Positions 8,701 through 17,509 of a DNA stretch of 64,000 nt are shown piece by piece; within the stretch, counting starts at the first letter, position 1; each line of letters begins with the position of its first letter. The DNA is from Linnemannia hyalina (lineage: Eukaryota > Mortierellomycota > Mortierellomycetes > Mortierellales > Mortierellaceae). The notes beneath the pieces were generated by a model. It saw nothing but the letters and a program-made list of their open reading frames with translations, had not been told where the DNA came from and ran no database searches. The DNA is taken from positions 1-64,000 of the forward strand of contig JAHRHY010000003.1 in NCBI GenBank assembly GCA_019671135.1, written 5' to 3'. The position numbers were made by a program, and so were the translations under genes.

Positions 8701-11151
8701 GTCCATGTAGTCCTTTGTGTCCCACGTCCTTGGCTCCAAGGGGACATACTGCTCGACATAGTTCTCGATTTGAGCCTTGGAGAACGGAGCGATGACAGCC
8801 TCTTGGAAAAGGTGAGGAGCAGGGCGGTCGTAGTGACCACCTTCACTTTGCGGCATAAAACGGCTGTGGTACTCAGGCCCAAGGAACTGGGTGCGGCAGC
8901 TGATGACCATCTTGGTATTCCACTGACCAGGCTGGTTCAGAGAATTGGTCCGGTGAAGGTTGACCAACTGCTGGCTCTCGTCGTATCCGTCACAGATGAG
9001 GATGAGTTGACGGTGCAGCTTGATCTCCATGATTTGATCGTCCGAAAAGCTGTGAATCCTCAGCTGTTTGACGACCAGCTCTTGGTCGGGGTGGTCAATG
9101 GAGGGAAGATTGATGAAGAGAGGTATAGGGTCACCTGGTTTGTAATCGGTCCAGAGACGATGCTCGAGATGGCAGTTGAAAGTCGACTTTCCGGCACCAG
9201 AGTCACCGAGCACCAGCATCACTTGTCGCTCACCAGCCAAGAACTCTTGCATCTTCTCCATCAGCAAGAATATATCCTCATCTTTGGCCTTTAGACTAGG
9301 CTTGGCCATAGGCGGGATGTAGACGTCTTGGTGGCTCTGCTTCAACCTCAACATGCGGAGCCGGTGCAAATCGTACTCGAGTGGTGGGATCTTCTGAACT
9401 TTGACGAGTGTTGGTGAGGACGTGGGCAAAGGAAGTCGGTTCCTCAGCGGGTAAGGAAGCTTGGTGGTGGCAGGCTGAACTTGCTGAAGTTCCTTCACCA
9501 AGGCAATAGCGCTGCTGCTGACAGCTGCGTCATCAACAGCACCGAGTTGGCCACTGATGTTCAACATCCAGGTCCTGACGCTCTCATCCTCACCCCACAA
9601 TGGATCGTTCTGGAACAGATCACCAAGCAGCTCAACGGCTTGCTGGCGAACAGGGGAATCCCAGATATCATCAGACGCAATCTCGCCTAGCAACTGGCAG
9701 ATTCCCCATTGGAACAGAGGATCACGGCGACAAGGTGCCATACAGATCAGGCGGTTGAGATCATGTAACTGACCAGAGTGAGCAAGAGCATGAGCAGCAC
9801 GGACAGCGGCATACCAAGGACGTTTCTTGCCAGATCCATATCCCTCCTTCAGACTGTCAAACACACCTCGGCCACTCTCCTTCAGTGAGCAAAACCCTTC
9901 GTACAAAGTACCTGCAATTTCGACCGTGCTGCCAATCGCCTCCTGTAGCTTGTCAAGTCCTTCAAGAACTGCGCCCACATCCAGCTTCATCACTGCCGAA
10001 ATCTTGACCAACCCACCTGCAACCCCAATAGACTGTCGGAGAACCGCCTGGAGCACAGTCTCATCATCAGGCACATACTGCAGTGCCTGAAACGCATAGC
10101 AAGCCTGGTACATCAGGTAGGGGTCCGAGCTACCTGTCAAACTCGACAAGACTCCGGACAAGGGCTCGCGCTCCTCCACACGGCTCAGGTCCTTGACCTT
10201 GTGGTCCGCCATAACATCAAGTACCCTCGAGAGTGCCAACGTGAGATGGAAAGGGTGGACTGTCGACTGTTGGTGAGTGTCCTGCAGACGAAGCCGGAGT
10301 AGACGAAGAATCTTGACCAGGTCATCAGAGAGGAGGGATTCAGGGGGTGCAGACTGCACCAACTGCACGAGACCTTGGAGGAGATCGACACTCAGAATCA
10401 CAGAATGGTCAAACGCTGCGATGATGCTGGAGAGTAACCCACGGTAATGTTCCATGTTCATAACAGGTCCAATGAGGACCATCTCGGCAATCTCGGTCGA
10501 ATCCTTGAAGGCATCCTTGGCAAACTCGTCAACCATACGAGTTCCTAACCAAAAGAGGCGTTCTCGCTCAGTAGGATCCTGCTTCATAGCCTTGACCCAG
10601 GCCAGGCGAGCAGCAGTGTCGGATGGCAAGTCTTGAGAAGGATCCTTTCGCTGGCCGACGGCGTCGTGAACTTTAGAAAGCAAGCCTATGCACAGGGCAA
10701 GCTGAGGGGTGGTATCGATGCGAGCGCCAAATGCGGGCAAAGGGATGCGCACAGCAGGCGCATTGACGTTCTGTGAGAAGACGTCCAGGCGAGGTTTGGT
10801 CAGCAAAGTAGAGGGGTGAACAATGGAGGGAGTACTCTTGACGGCGGTGGTGGAGACCGCTTGTTCAATGTCAACACTCTCAGGGGTGCTGACAGTGGAA
10901 AAGTGATGAACAGACAGCTCAGTACTGGCAGCTGAGGCTCCTTTGATGGAGGACTTGGGACTTGTAGAACCGGTATTCTTGGCCTTGTGCTCTTGACTGG
11001 ACGACCGGAAGAGGTTAAAGATCTTGTCCCGCTTGCGGATTCGCTGGGAAGAGACAGAATTGTTGTCGTCGTCGTGTCCTGCGTTGGGGCGAACTGGCGA
11101 GAGAGGTTGAGATGGTTGTCCAGAAGGGGTCGAGCGCGAGTTCATGGACAT
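5761..11151 (-). CDS. NACHT-pentapeptide-WD40 STAND NTPase, copy A (1796 aa)
   Basis: One uninterrupted reading frame. Residues 1-110 are Ser/Thr-rich and probably disordered; 110-560 are helical without a motif I can name beyond resembling Arm-like regions of fungal NACHT-WD proteins. The NACHT NTPase follows, with Walker A GDSGAGKS at 649-656 and Walker B-type LILICDGYDE (Asp721), then an acidic stretch near 985-1000, pentapeptide repeats (GADLRGVNIPGADL onward, about 1070-1125) and 14 WD40 units from about 1130 to 1740, enough for two seven-bladed propellers. Family knowledge: STAND NTPases are signalling switches whose repeats sense a ligand and whose NACHT domain oligomerises; in fungi many act like NLRs in non-self recognition. 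The trigger and output here are unknown. There is no recognisable death-type effector domain. The start ATG matches both paralogues. A 36-bp tandem duplication (6675-6746) adds 12 residues in the ninth WD unit. Confidence 0.93.
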   Translation of the reverse strand: MSMNSRSTPSGQPSQPLSPVRPNAGHDDDNNSVSSQRIRKRDKIFNLFRSSSQEHKAKNTGSTSPKSSIKGASAASTELSVHHFSTVSTPESVDIEQAVSTTAVKSTPSIVHPSTLLTKPRLDVFSQNVNAPAVRIPLPAFGARIDTTPQLALCIGLLSKVHDAVGQRKDPSQDLPSDTAARLAWVKAMKQDPTERERLFWLGTRMVDEFAKDAFKDSTEIAEMVLIGPVMNMEHYRGLLSSIIAAFDHSVILSVDLLQGLVQLVQSAPPESLLSDDLVKILRLLRLRLQDTHQQSTVHPFHLTLALSRVLDVMADHKVKDLSRVEEREPLSGVLSSLTGSSDPYLMYQACYAFQALQYVPDDETVLQAVLRQSIGVAGGLVKISAVMKLDVGAVLEGLDKLQEAIGSTVEIAGTLYEGFCSLKESGRGVFDSLKEGYGSGKKRPWYAAVRAAHALAHSGQLHDLNRLICMAPCRRDPLFQWGICQLLGEIASDDIWDSPVRQQAVELLGDLFQNDPLWGEDESVRTWMLNISGQLGAVDDAAVSSSAIALVKELQQVQPATTKLPYPLRNRLPLPTSSPTLVKVQKIPPLEYDLHRLRMLRLKQSHQDVYIPPMAKPSLKAKDEDIFLLMEKMQEFLAGERQVMLVLGDSGAGKSTFNCHLEHRLWTDYKPGDPIPLFINLPSIDHPDQELVVKQLRIHSFSDDQIMEIKLHRQLILICDGYDESQQLVNLHRTNSLNQPGQWNTKMVISCRTQFLGPEYHSRFMPQSEGGHYDRPAPHLFQEAVIAPFSKAQIENYVEQYVPLEPRTWDTKDYMDRLTTIPNLLDLVRNPFLLSLSLEALPGVTEGKQDLSTIEITRAHLYDTFVNHWLDVNKRRLERNNALSMEDRDMLNQLVSAGFNSLGLDYATKLARAIFDRQEGKPVVKYVHLSDKNTWKAEFFGPQPEIRLLRESSPLTRAGNQFRFVHRSMLEYFLSRAIYDPIKADNEDDEEDDAESDECCSRSLFDVKGPLFRRNLLPESSIIQFLCDRVKSNPDFEHQLRAVIDLSKTDESAAIAATNAITILVRAGVLFNGADLRGVNIPGADLTEGQFDSAQFQGANLTGADLSRSWLRQADLSGAQLKDVRFGELAYLEMESEVMFCTYSPDGTMLAAGLGEDGVDVYSTTSWTRVLQIRDIGLVFSVVFSPDSQQIAFGGKDQTVRVWDVTSDEELLAMKGHTEVIYSVDYSPCGKLIASAGYEKTVRLWSSQTGECLLVLEDHTRGVMGVKFSSDGRQLVSVDGEAIIRFWDAETGELVREFDAPFEINMCRAYSPDGKWIAFTQGRSLQLWDAVSYEPGPALQGHTSDVKGVAFSPNGQWIASASEDKTVRLWDASTGTPTLVLFGHNETVRSVAFSPNGLRIASGGFDKKVRLWDLSSSWSSVEPEGHRVDRLFKAAYSFDGLSILGASDRSVQQWDSATGRSLPNAFQFPELVSVRDVDFYPELLSVRNVDFSPDGNQIAAVVENSYVQVWDLLTCAAGSVFKVEQFALTIVAYSPCGRWVAAWGWKASIWLWDLHDTTVKEHHVIIDIENNGGFGRSTVTFSSAGHQLAIGFSDGSVRVFDPQSGNLLSSLQLEQEAVGALAYSPIGQQLAVGGGNGSIYLWDGQSQEPSIQLDGHNARIFSVAYSPCGQWIASGGGDRTVRLWGRWQEGELEYWQSKCVVRGFFVDILNISWNPVTPMEFVTHGHGESVRVWRVSIDGESVVVRMLWGFNKRILCAEGLISKDATDLSPMNQKLLVQRGAVDSSLVHEGEGSGA

Positions 11152-11340
11152 GGTGGGTGTACTATGGTCGTTATTGTATTACCAATGGCAACGGAATGCG
11201 TTAGTGTTTGGTGCCCATTATCATGCACACCAAGCCAGCTCACTGTGTAGGCTGTTCTTTACCTTGATGAGAGTGATTTATTGATGTGGCGATGGTTGCT
11301 AGGCTTGGAGTTCTTGGTTGACGGACGGGAGAAGCTCGGG

Positions 11341-11356
11341 AAGAAATCTATATGCA
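11341..11356 (-). promoter_or_regulatory. Conserved TATA-like element about 200 bp upstream of NACHT gene A
   Basis: On the minus strand the sequence reads CATATAGATTTCTTCC. The same element lies about 200 bp before the ATG in module B (33472-33487) and, slightly changed, in module C (44957-44970), each time beside TCAATTGCATGC-like sequence. Position and conservation suggest a core promoter. A conserved GTAAGT shortly upstream in all copies could instead mark a 5'-untranslated intron, so the role is only suggested. Confidence 0.35.
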
Positions 11357-12281
11357 TGCATGCAATTGGCGACGGTTAGTGTTTTTATCCGCGGAAAAAA
11401 AGAGTGACGCATGGCTATTGCACTTACTCGGTGTACGGGAAAGGGAAACAGGGGTTTGCTTGCGCTCTTGTGTTTTGCTTTGGCGCTTTTGTGCTTGCGC
11501 GCTTTTTTGTTGTTTTTGTGCTTTGATATTGCTTTTGTGTTGTTTTGCTGTACTTGGTCGATATTTTAGTTGAGGCAGAGGGAGAGCAACGAATACTCGA
11601 CTATGAGTAGAGAAAGTGACAAAACATGGACGCGTTCAATTGAAGACACGAATTGGACAGTTTTCCTTATTAGCAGCCTGTCGTCAGCTTGTGGTCAATA
11701 CACGCTCTCGTTACCTTGGCTGCCCTGGTATTAACTTTTTTTTTGTCTTTGGCAGGGTGAGGTGAGGTGGCGAAGGGTCTGGTGCTGTATCAAGTTCGCG
11801 GTTGTTGGGTTGTTATGCTAGATGCAAAGTGATCAGTTGAGTTGATTACAACTTTTGTCTAACTGATGAATGTTGCTGATGATGACTGTTGAGTGTGTGA
11901 ATGTAAGTAGCTTGGCCGGAATCAGAAGTTGGGCTGGTAAACGAAGGTGACAGAAAAATGCTGAATTGGGGTGATCACCGAAGTGACCTGAGGCTGGTGG
12001 ATTCTGTGATGTGGGAAAGTAAAGGTGAGGAACTAGGGAAAGAGGAGCTGTGAGGTGGAGGAGTGTCGAAGGAAGAGAAGGGAAGAAGTCGGGTTGAGGA
12101 AGTCAAAAGTCGAACAAGAGAAACGAAAGAGTGAGAAGAGCGAGAGAGAAAGAGTAAAGTCAACGATGTGCGTGCCTTCTCGGACACCATGTTTCCTTTT
12201 CCTTTCTTCCCGTCTACCCGTCTTCCCAAACAAACAAGGGTGTGGTACTCACCCTCTTGCGCATTATGCTTGTAAGACGTG

Positions 12282-12335
<54 letters not shown>
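12282..12335. repeat. (ACA)n microsatellite in module A upstream region
   Basis: An almost perfect (CAA)n run of about 54 bp. Modules B (about 32491-32516) and C (about 43984-44022) have shorter (TTG)n runs at the homologous place. Predicted poly-Asn or poly-Thr reading frames across it are repeat artefacts. Confidence 0.95.
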
Positions 12336-12630
12336 CAACAGACAGATGGCAGCTGGAGAAAGGGTATCATCCAACAAGAAAACAAGAAATCGAAGGACCA
12401 GTCAGGCCGCCAGTACCATGGTCAACCACGAGGAACAGTGTCATACAATGAGAAAAGTTGCCAATGTATCGCCATAACGTGGTTTTAGACAAACTTATCG
12501 AGGCACTCCGGTAACGGAAACGAACAAAGGCGGTGTCAACAAAAATGTAATTGGTGTTAACGCGCTTGTGTTGGTTGCACGCGAAAACGATCAATCGCTG
12601 TTGCTATTTATCTCAATCAAACGCGTCTTC

Positions 12631-13859
12631 TTTCATCTGGATCCCACGATCTTTGGAGGAAGGTACGAAGAGAGAAACCACAAAGGGAATGTAAGAGAAA
12701 ATAACGAGAAAAGAATGGGAGAAAAAAAAGGCGGCATCCAAAGTGGGTATTGCTTTCGTGTCTTCAAATGACACAAAGGTGGTCTTTGTGATTCAGGATG
12801 CGCGTTTTGGCGTCAAGTCCCGCTTCTTCATAGTGTGAGTAACATGTCTTTCTTGTTCTCGTCGTTCTTCGTCGTCGGGCTGTTACTTGAAGTAAAAGCA
12901 AACCAAACAGTGCCGTTTTTTTTTGTGATGAAGCATCCAGGCGGTTGTTATTTATTGAGACCCATGAATGATTATGTGTAAAAGTACACGCGAGCTAACC
13001 GCCGAAGAAAAAAAAGGGTGGGTATGTCAAAGGGACAAATTGTCTGTCTTACCACACAGGGAAACGACATTCATATGGCGTGTCGCAAAACACAAACACA
13101 AACAAAAACACAAAGACATCGTTCATATCTCAACGCTGAATCATAACCTACGCCCATTGAGCCATCCATTATGCAAACGCCCGACAGATCCCTCCCATGA
13201 CGTGACAAGGCAAATTTCCGTAGAACGCCTATTCCTTGGCGTCGTCCCGCTAGACAAACAGAACACACGCTTTCTACCGAGGGTTTTTTTTTTCTTTCTC
13301 GCATGGCCACGGGAGCAGCAAGATGAGCCTAGAGAACGGCAACAGTTCTTTTCGCGGGCTTGATCGGTTGTGTTCCATATATCCTACGTTGTTGTTTTCT
13401 CTCTCCCCTACTCGAGGCAACAATCCAATCTAGGCATACTCTTTGTCTACTCCTCTTCACTAGCTGTGCATGCATGCTGCAACATAGAGAATGAAAACAA
13501 GGTTGTGGGTCAATTGGACGTGCATGCACCTCCAGCCTGGAAACTGTTTTTGGCGATCAAACTGTAGAAGGGATTTTTTTTCTTGTTTGGATGTCAGTGA
13601 TGGCCAATGCTTCTTAGTCTCAGTTACTGATAACCACATCCATTCGCGAAAGAGTGAACCTATGTTTATTCATGTTTGCCTTCCTGATAGAGATTGCCTT
13701 AGAAGGAACAAGTGGTCGAATGTGACCAGAATCGACCTCTCTGCCTTTAACAATCCACATTCACTGCTCCTCCTCCGCCACTCCACCGTACTCTCCTGAA
13801 CCTCCCCAACCAACACCTTTCCAACCAATCAACCAGCCAGTCCAACCCATCGACCGCCC
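12631..13859. other. Intergenic region between module A and the p24 gene
   Basis: No coding gene can be supported. It contains the diverged repeat at about 13005-13175 (described separately) and otherwise AT-rich sequence with A- and T-runs. The last 100 bp are presumably the 3' untranslated region of the p24 gene. Confidence 0.5.
13005..13175 (-). repeat. Dispersed repeat, inverted partner at about 41150-41300
   Basis: In reverse complement this segment aligns with about 41150-41300: both contain GCGTTTGC, ATTCAGCGT(T/G)GAG, GACACGCCA and ATGAATGTC(G/A)TTTC in the same order. Six-frame reading of both gives a shared TFIWRV...LN-like string, but neither has a convincing gene. Identity and function are unknown. 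Confidence 0.55.
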
Positions 13860-14765
13860 TCAGACATGAGTCCGTCTGGACCCACTAAAAAAAGTCCTCA
13901 CCACATAAACCTGCACCATCGCCATCCCAACAATCATCACACTCTCCACCAGCGAGAACCAAAAGATCCTCGACTCTGTCGAGATCACTGTCGAAAAATT
14001 CCGATTCTCCCTCGTCCGGAAATGCTTCTGCATCCTATCAATCCTCGACAACTCCCCCGTCAACCTAAACAACGACTCATCCATCGCATCCGTCTGTGCC
14101 TGGGGTCCCTTGGACTTTTCCTTTTCGGCCTGGGAAAGCGAGGCGGTGCGTTTTTCGTTCTCGATGGTGATTTCGAAATCGACGACTTTTTCGGCAAAGG
14201 TCGACATGTCGTTGGAGAAACAGAAGGAGTATTCGCCGATTTCGTTAGCCGTGAAGACAAAGTCGCCTTGGCGTTCTTTTTCGAGGGAGAGCATTTGCTT
14301 TTGGTTGGGGTCGCGGACATCGACGTCAATATCGAATGATCCTCCCGATTGAACCTATGTGTTGGGTTTTGTTGTTTTTACAGAGGTATAGAAGGGATGT
14401 AGAGCGTAACAGCAATTAAGTTCATGTCGTTGATAGAAAAAAAAAAGACAGCCTTCCTTTTGTCCTATCTTCTCTCTCCGCTCTTCTGTCCGGCTGTCGA
14501 CATTCACACACACACAATCATCCCGAACCCATCGTTGTAAATAAGAAATGTCATGAAAACTTACGGCAAAGTAGAAGGCAAGTTTCTTCTTAGGAACATC
14601 AGCCCAGGCGTAGAAACAGGCCCGCTCATGAGCTCCTACATTGTAGGTCAAAGCCGTCGCCTCTGCGATCGACGAGAACAACAGCGACAATAAAATAATG
14701 GTGGTCGTGAACATCGCCAGGAAGCCGGTTGCTGTTAGTGGTGACGTTCTCCGAGTTCGAGTCAT
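13860..14765 (-). CDS. p24 family cargo receptor (EMP24/GP25L), gamma-like
   Basis: Two exons, 14765-14565 and 14354-13860, joined in frame across a GT-AG intron, give 231 residues. Layout: an N-terminal hydrophobic signal sequence (about 10-37), a GOLD domain with the conserved cysteine pair in HERACFYAW and YSFCFSNDMS, a coiled-coil stretch with HFRTREN, and one transmembrane helix near the C-terminus (SLVESVMIVGMAMVQVYVV) followed by a short tail FFSGSRRTHV with the diphenylalanine used for COPII binding and basic residues. Family knowledge: p24 proteins form hetero-oligomers cycling between ER and Golgi and sort GPI-anchored and other cargo. The GGSFDIDVDV and STFAEKVVDF strings and the FF-S tail favour the gamma subfamily, but subfamily choice is not certain. 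Length is normal and no lesion is seen. Confidence 0.9.
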
Positions 14766-15259
14766 TCCTGAAAGCTTGCTGGGTTGTTGGAGTTTGGGTG
14801 GTGGTGGTGGTGTCCTGATGGGGTTCCTGGGTAGTAATGTCGGGGACAACTTGTCGTGGGTGTATGTGTGGAGGAAGGGAAAGGAGAGAAAAGAAATGAG
14901 AGAGGGAGAAGGAGCAAGACGGTGTGTGTGTGTGAAAAAAAGAAAGTATGGGAAGGTGAGGAAAGGGGAGGCAGTGAAGGGGTGAGACAAAAGAGACAGT
15001 GTTGCAGTCGAAACGGGTTCAGGATTCAAATGGTCCCTACTCTTCTCTTTACCTCTGGCCCCTTTTTCCTTCTCATCACTAAGAGACCATTTTCGTGTGA
15101 CGTGGCCCTGGTAAAAGCGACCCATGCGAGCAACAACAGCAGCATGCAAGGAACATAACAAACAACAAACAGCAACTCTCTCCTGTTGTACAGTAGTTGT
15201 GTCTAGAGATCATGTATTTCATTTCACGGTCTCACCAACTCCAAACAAAACAAACAGAA

Positions 15260-16657
15260 CTACGAACTACGGAAGTTGTAGTCAAGGGCAGGCTTGTTGG
15301 CAAGGATATCCTCCAAACTCGCCATAATCTCCTCCGTCAACAAGGGAACAATCCCCAAAGCCTTGACATTCTCTTCAAGTTGCGAGGGCTTGGAAGCACC
15401 CGTAATCACCGACGAGATGTTGGGGTTCTTCAAACACCAGGCCAAGGCCAATTGAGAAGTCGTGCAGTCCAATTGCTTGGCAATATTGGCAAGCTTCTTG
15501 ACCTTGGTGATCTTGACCCGTCCATCCTCCGTGTCGAGCGCGTCCCGGAGTCGCTTCATCACCGCATTGTCCTGAAGGGCCAGACGACTGTCGCCGGGGA
15601 TGCCCTCGTTGTACTTGCCCGAGAGGAGACCTGAGGCCAAGGGGGACCAGATGGTAGCGCCCATCTTGTAGTTCTTGAAGAGGGGAAGGTACTCCTTCTC
15701 GACGCGGTCTCTGTGGAACATGTTGTACTGTGGCTGCTCCATCTACATGACCGATATGCAATGGCCCCAAGAGAAGTGGGAAGAAAATGCGCGATTAATT
15801 ATTTGAATCTCAGTCTTGGTTCTCTTCTCACAAAAGAACACCAAGGCATAACCCTATTGCAAGGCTGACGTGTATTCACAAAGAAAAGTAGGACTTACCA
15901 GGGGAGCAATCAAGTTCAAGCGACCAGCAACAGCATGCGCCTCCGTGATCTGCTGAGCACTCCACTCAGAAGTGCCCCAATAGAACGCCTTGCCCTGGTT
16001 AATAACATGGTTAAACGCCCGGACAATCTCTTCCATAGGGGTGTCTGGATCTGGACGATGGGCATACAACAGATCGACATAGTCCAGCTGCAGACGCTTC
16101 AAACACGCATCGGTGCCCTCGATGATGTGTTTGCGAGAGAGTCCGCGTTCGTTACGGCCCTTGCCGCCCCAGAAGAGCTTTGTGGAGATGACGAGGTCTG
16201 AACGGGCCCAGCCAAACTTGCGGATCGCGACTCCCATATCGATCTCGCATTGTCCTCCCGCGTAGACCTATGATAGATGGATGATTGAAATAAGATGTTG
16301 ATGTCAGTGGATGAAAGAGGAAAGTACAAATAAAGAAAAAGGAGTTGTGTCTCTGTGCAAGTGTGTGTTACCTCGGCGGTATCGAAAAAGTTGATGCCCA
16401 GGTCAAAGGCGGCCTTCATGCACTTTTGGGCAATCTCAGGGCTCACTTGTCCACCTGCAAGAATAAAAAATAAGTAAACAACAGGCGGGTGAGATGTTAG
16501 CAGAGAGATACAAAAAAAAAAAAAAGAGTTGTGAGAAGGAGAGAGGGGCCACAGCCTTGTGGAGAATGGAATAAAAAGACTTGCCATAGGTGACCCAGCC
16601 CCCGAGGGAGAGAGCCGAGACCATGAGGCCGCTGTTTCCGAGGTAGCGATATTCCAT
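15260..16657 (-). CDS. Aldo-keto reductase, Kv-channel beta-subunit-like (AKR6 type)
   Basis: Four exons (16657-16585, 16454-16372, 16267-15899, 15742-15260) give 335 residues, the usual length. The fold motifs are continuous: YLGNSGL at the start, [41 protein letters not shown]-like [27 protein letters not shown], and C-terminal cofactor residues [16 protein letters not shown]. The catalytic tetrad is Asp49, Tyr54, Lys82 and His122. Animal Kv-beta proteins have Asn at the last position, whereas this has the standard AKR His. The enzyme should use NADPH to reduce aldehydes or ketones in the cytosol; the substrate is unknown. The first intron uses a GC donor (GCAAGT at 16584) and needs it to keep frame; the other introns are GT-AG. 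No lesion is seen. Confidence 0.92.
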
Positions 16658-17509
16658 TGTTTTTATGTGCTTGTTGTTTGAGAGAGTGAGGGGTGAGCTG
16701 ATGAGTGTTGCTGATGATGAATGCAACAGACAAGGTGTGATGGAGAAAGAGATGAAAGAAGAAAAGTAAAGAGACAAGAAGCAAAGTGACAGACAGGGAC
16801 TATTTTATATTAATTCCACAATGCAGGGGGGGGGGGGAGAGAGCAGACAGCCGGCGCCCTTTGTCCAAAAGTCCTTTTTTTCTCTTTGCTACTTCCTTGT
16901 GGTGAGCGTGTGAAATATTTCCTTCGCCAGCATACGAACCCAAGAAAACCGACTACGTACGCCTCCAAAGGAAGAGCCATGAGCCCTTTTTTGCATCACC
17001 ACCTCTAGTCGCCACCCTTACAAGCGTCAAATAATTCGTTATCGTGATAGCTACTCTTCTTTGTCCGCGTTTCTACTTTGTCGGGTCCAAAACAAGGGCA
17101 AGAAGAAGAGAAAACCCAAACAAAAACAAGAATGATCAGGATAAACATCCACTTCTTCCCTCATCCGGAAAAATAAACTGGCTAATCTGCTCTCTCGATC
17201 GTTTCCTTTTTGCCCATTTCTCCCATTTCTCCCTTTTCTCCCTTTTTTCCCTTTTTTCCCTTTTTTCCTTTTTTTTCCTTTTTTTCCTTCTCACGTTTAC
17301 ATACCTACCCATAGTATCACGCAGAAACATCCCCTCTATCATCCCTACCGCAGTAGCCTTGCCGCGTCTGGATAACGATTATAAACGAAAATAAACAACA
17401 ACAAACATTACAATCAAAGAAGAGGCACTAGGGTATAGTTTTTTAATCACCAGTTAGGTTGTCCGTTGTGGTATCTTCACTATCAATTGAGACAAAGTGA
17501 GGGCTAGAA
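16658..17509. other. Intergenic region with poly-G and polypyrimidine runs
   Basis: Promoter side of the aldo-keto reductase and 3' side of the carboxylesterase. It contains a run of 12 G (16826-16837) and a degenerate CCCTTTTTT-type tandem tract (about 17215-17290). No gene is supported. Confidence 0.6.
17215..17290. repeat. Polypyrimidine tandem tract
   Basis: Consecutive units of the form TCCCTTTTTTC with growing T-runs. This is low-complexity sequence without coding potential. Confidence 0.8.

Larger units (their letters stand above)
4758..12630 (-). repeat. Module A: segmental duplicate carrying NACHT gene A (reverse orientation)
   Basis: Compared by eye with 32238-40068 and 43500-51010, this block shares the NACHT coding sequence, its upstream flank, and the decayed gene converging on its 3' end. 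The outer limits are where matching stops: the partner-gene start near 4758 and, upstream of the NACHT gene, about 12630. There the run GATTGAGATAAAT (in reverse complement) is still shared with about 43515, but module B no longer matches. Module A is inverted relative to B and C, so the A and B NACHT genes are divergently arranged about 22.5 kb apart. Confidence 0.85.

Noticed and set aside
8770..9294. 174-codon frame antisense to the NACHT domain of copy A (likewise 35612-36025 and 46892-47506 in B and C)
   Set aside because: It is the mirror of a strongly constrained coding region and recurs only because the sense gene is conserved; there are no own motifs or start context.
12242..12488. 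Reading frames with poly-Asn, poly-Thr or poly-Val
   Set aside because: They are translations of the (CAA)n microsatellite and have no conserved flanks.
13866..14339. 157-codon plus-strand frame
   Set aside because: Shadow of the second p24 exon on the opposite strand.
14355..15161. 268-codon minus-strand frame covering the p24 first exon
   Set aside because: It is an unspliced read-through: the p24 exon lies inside it, but the upstream Met extension and intron translation have no family support.
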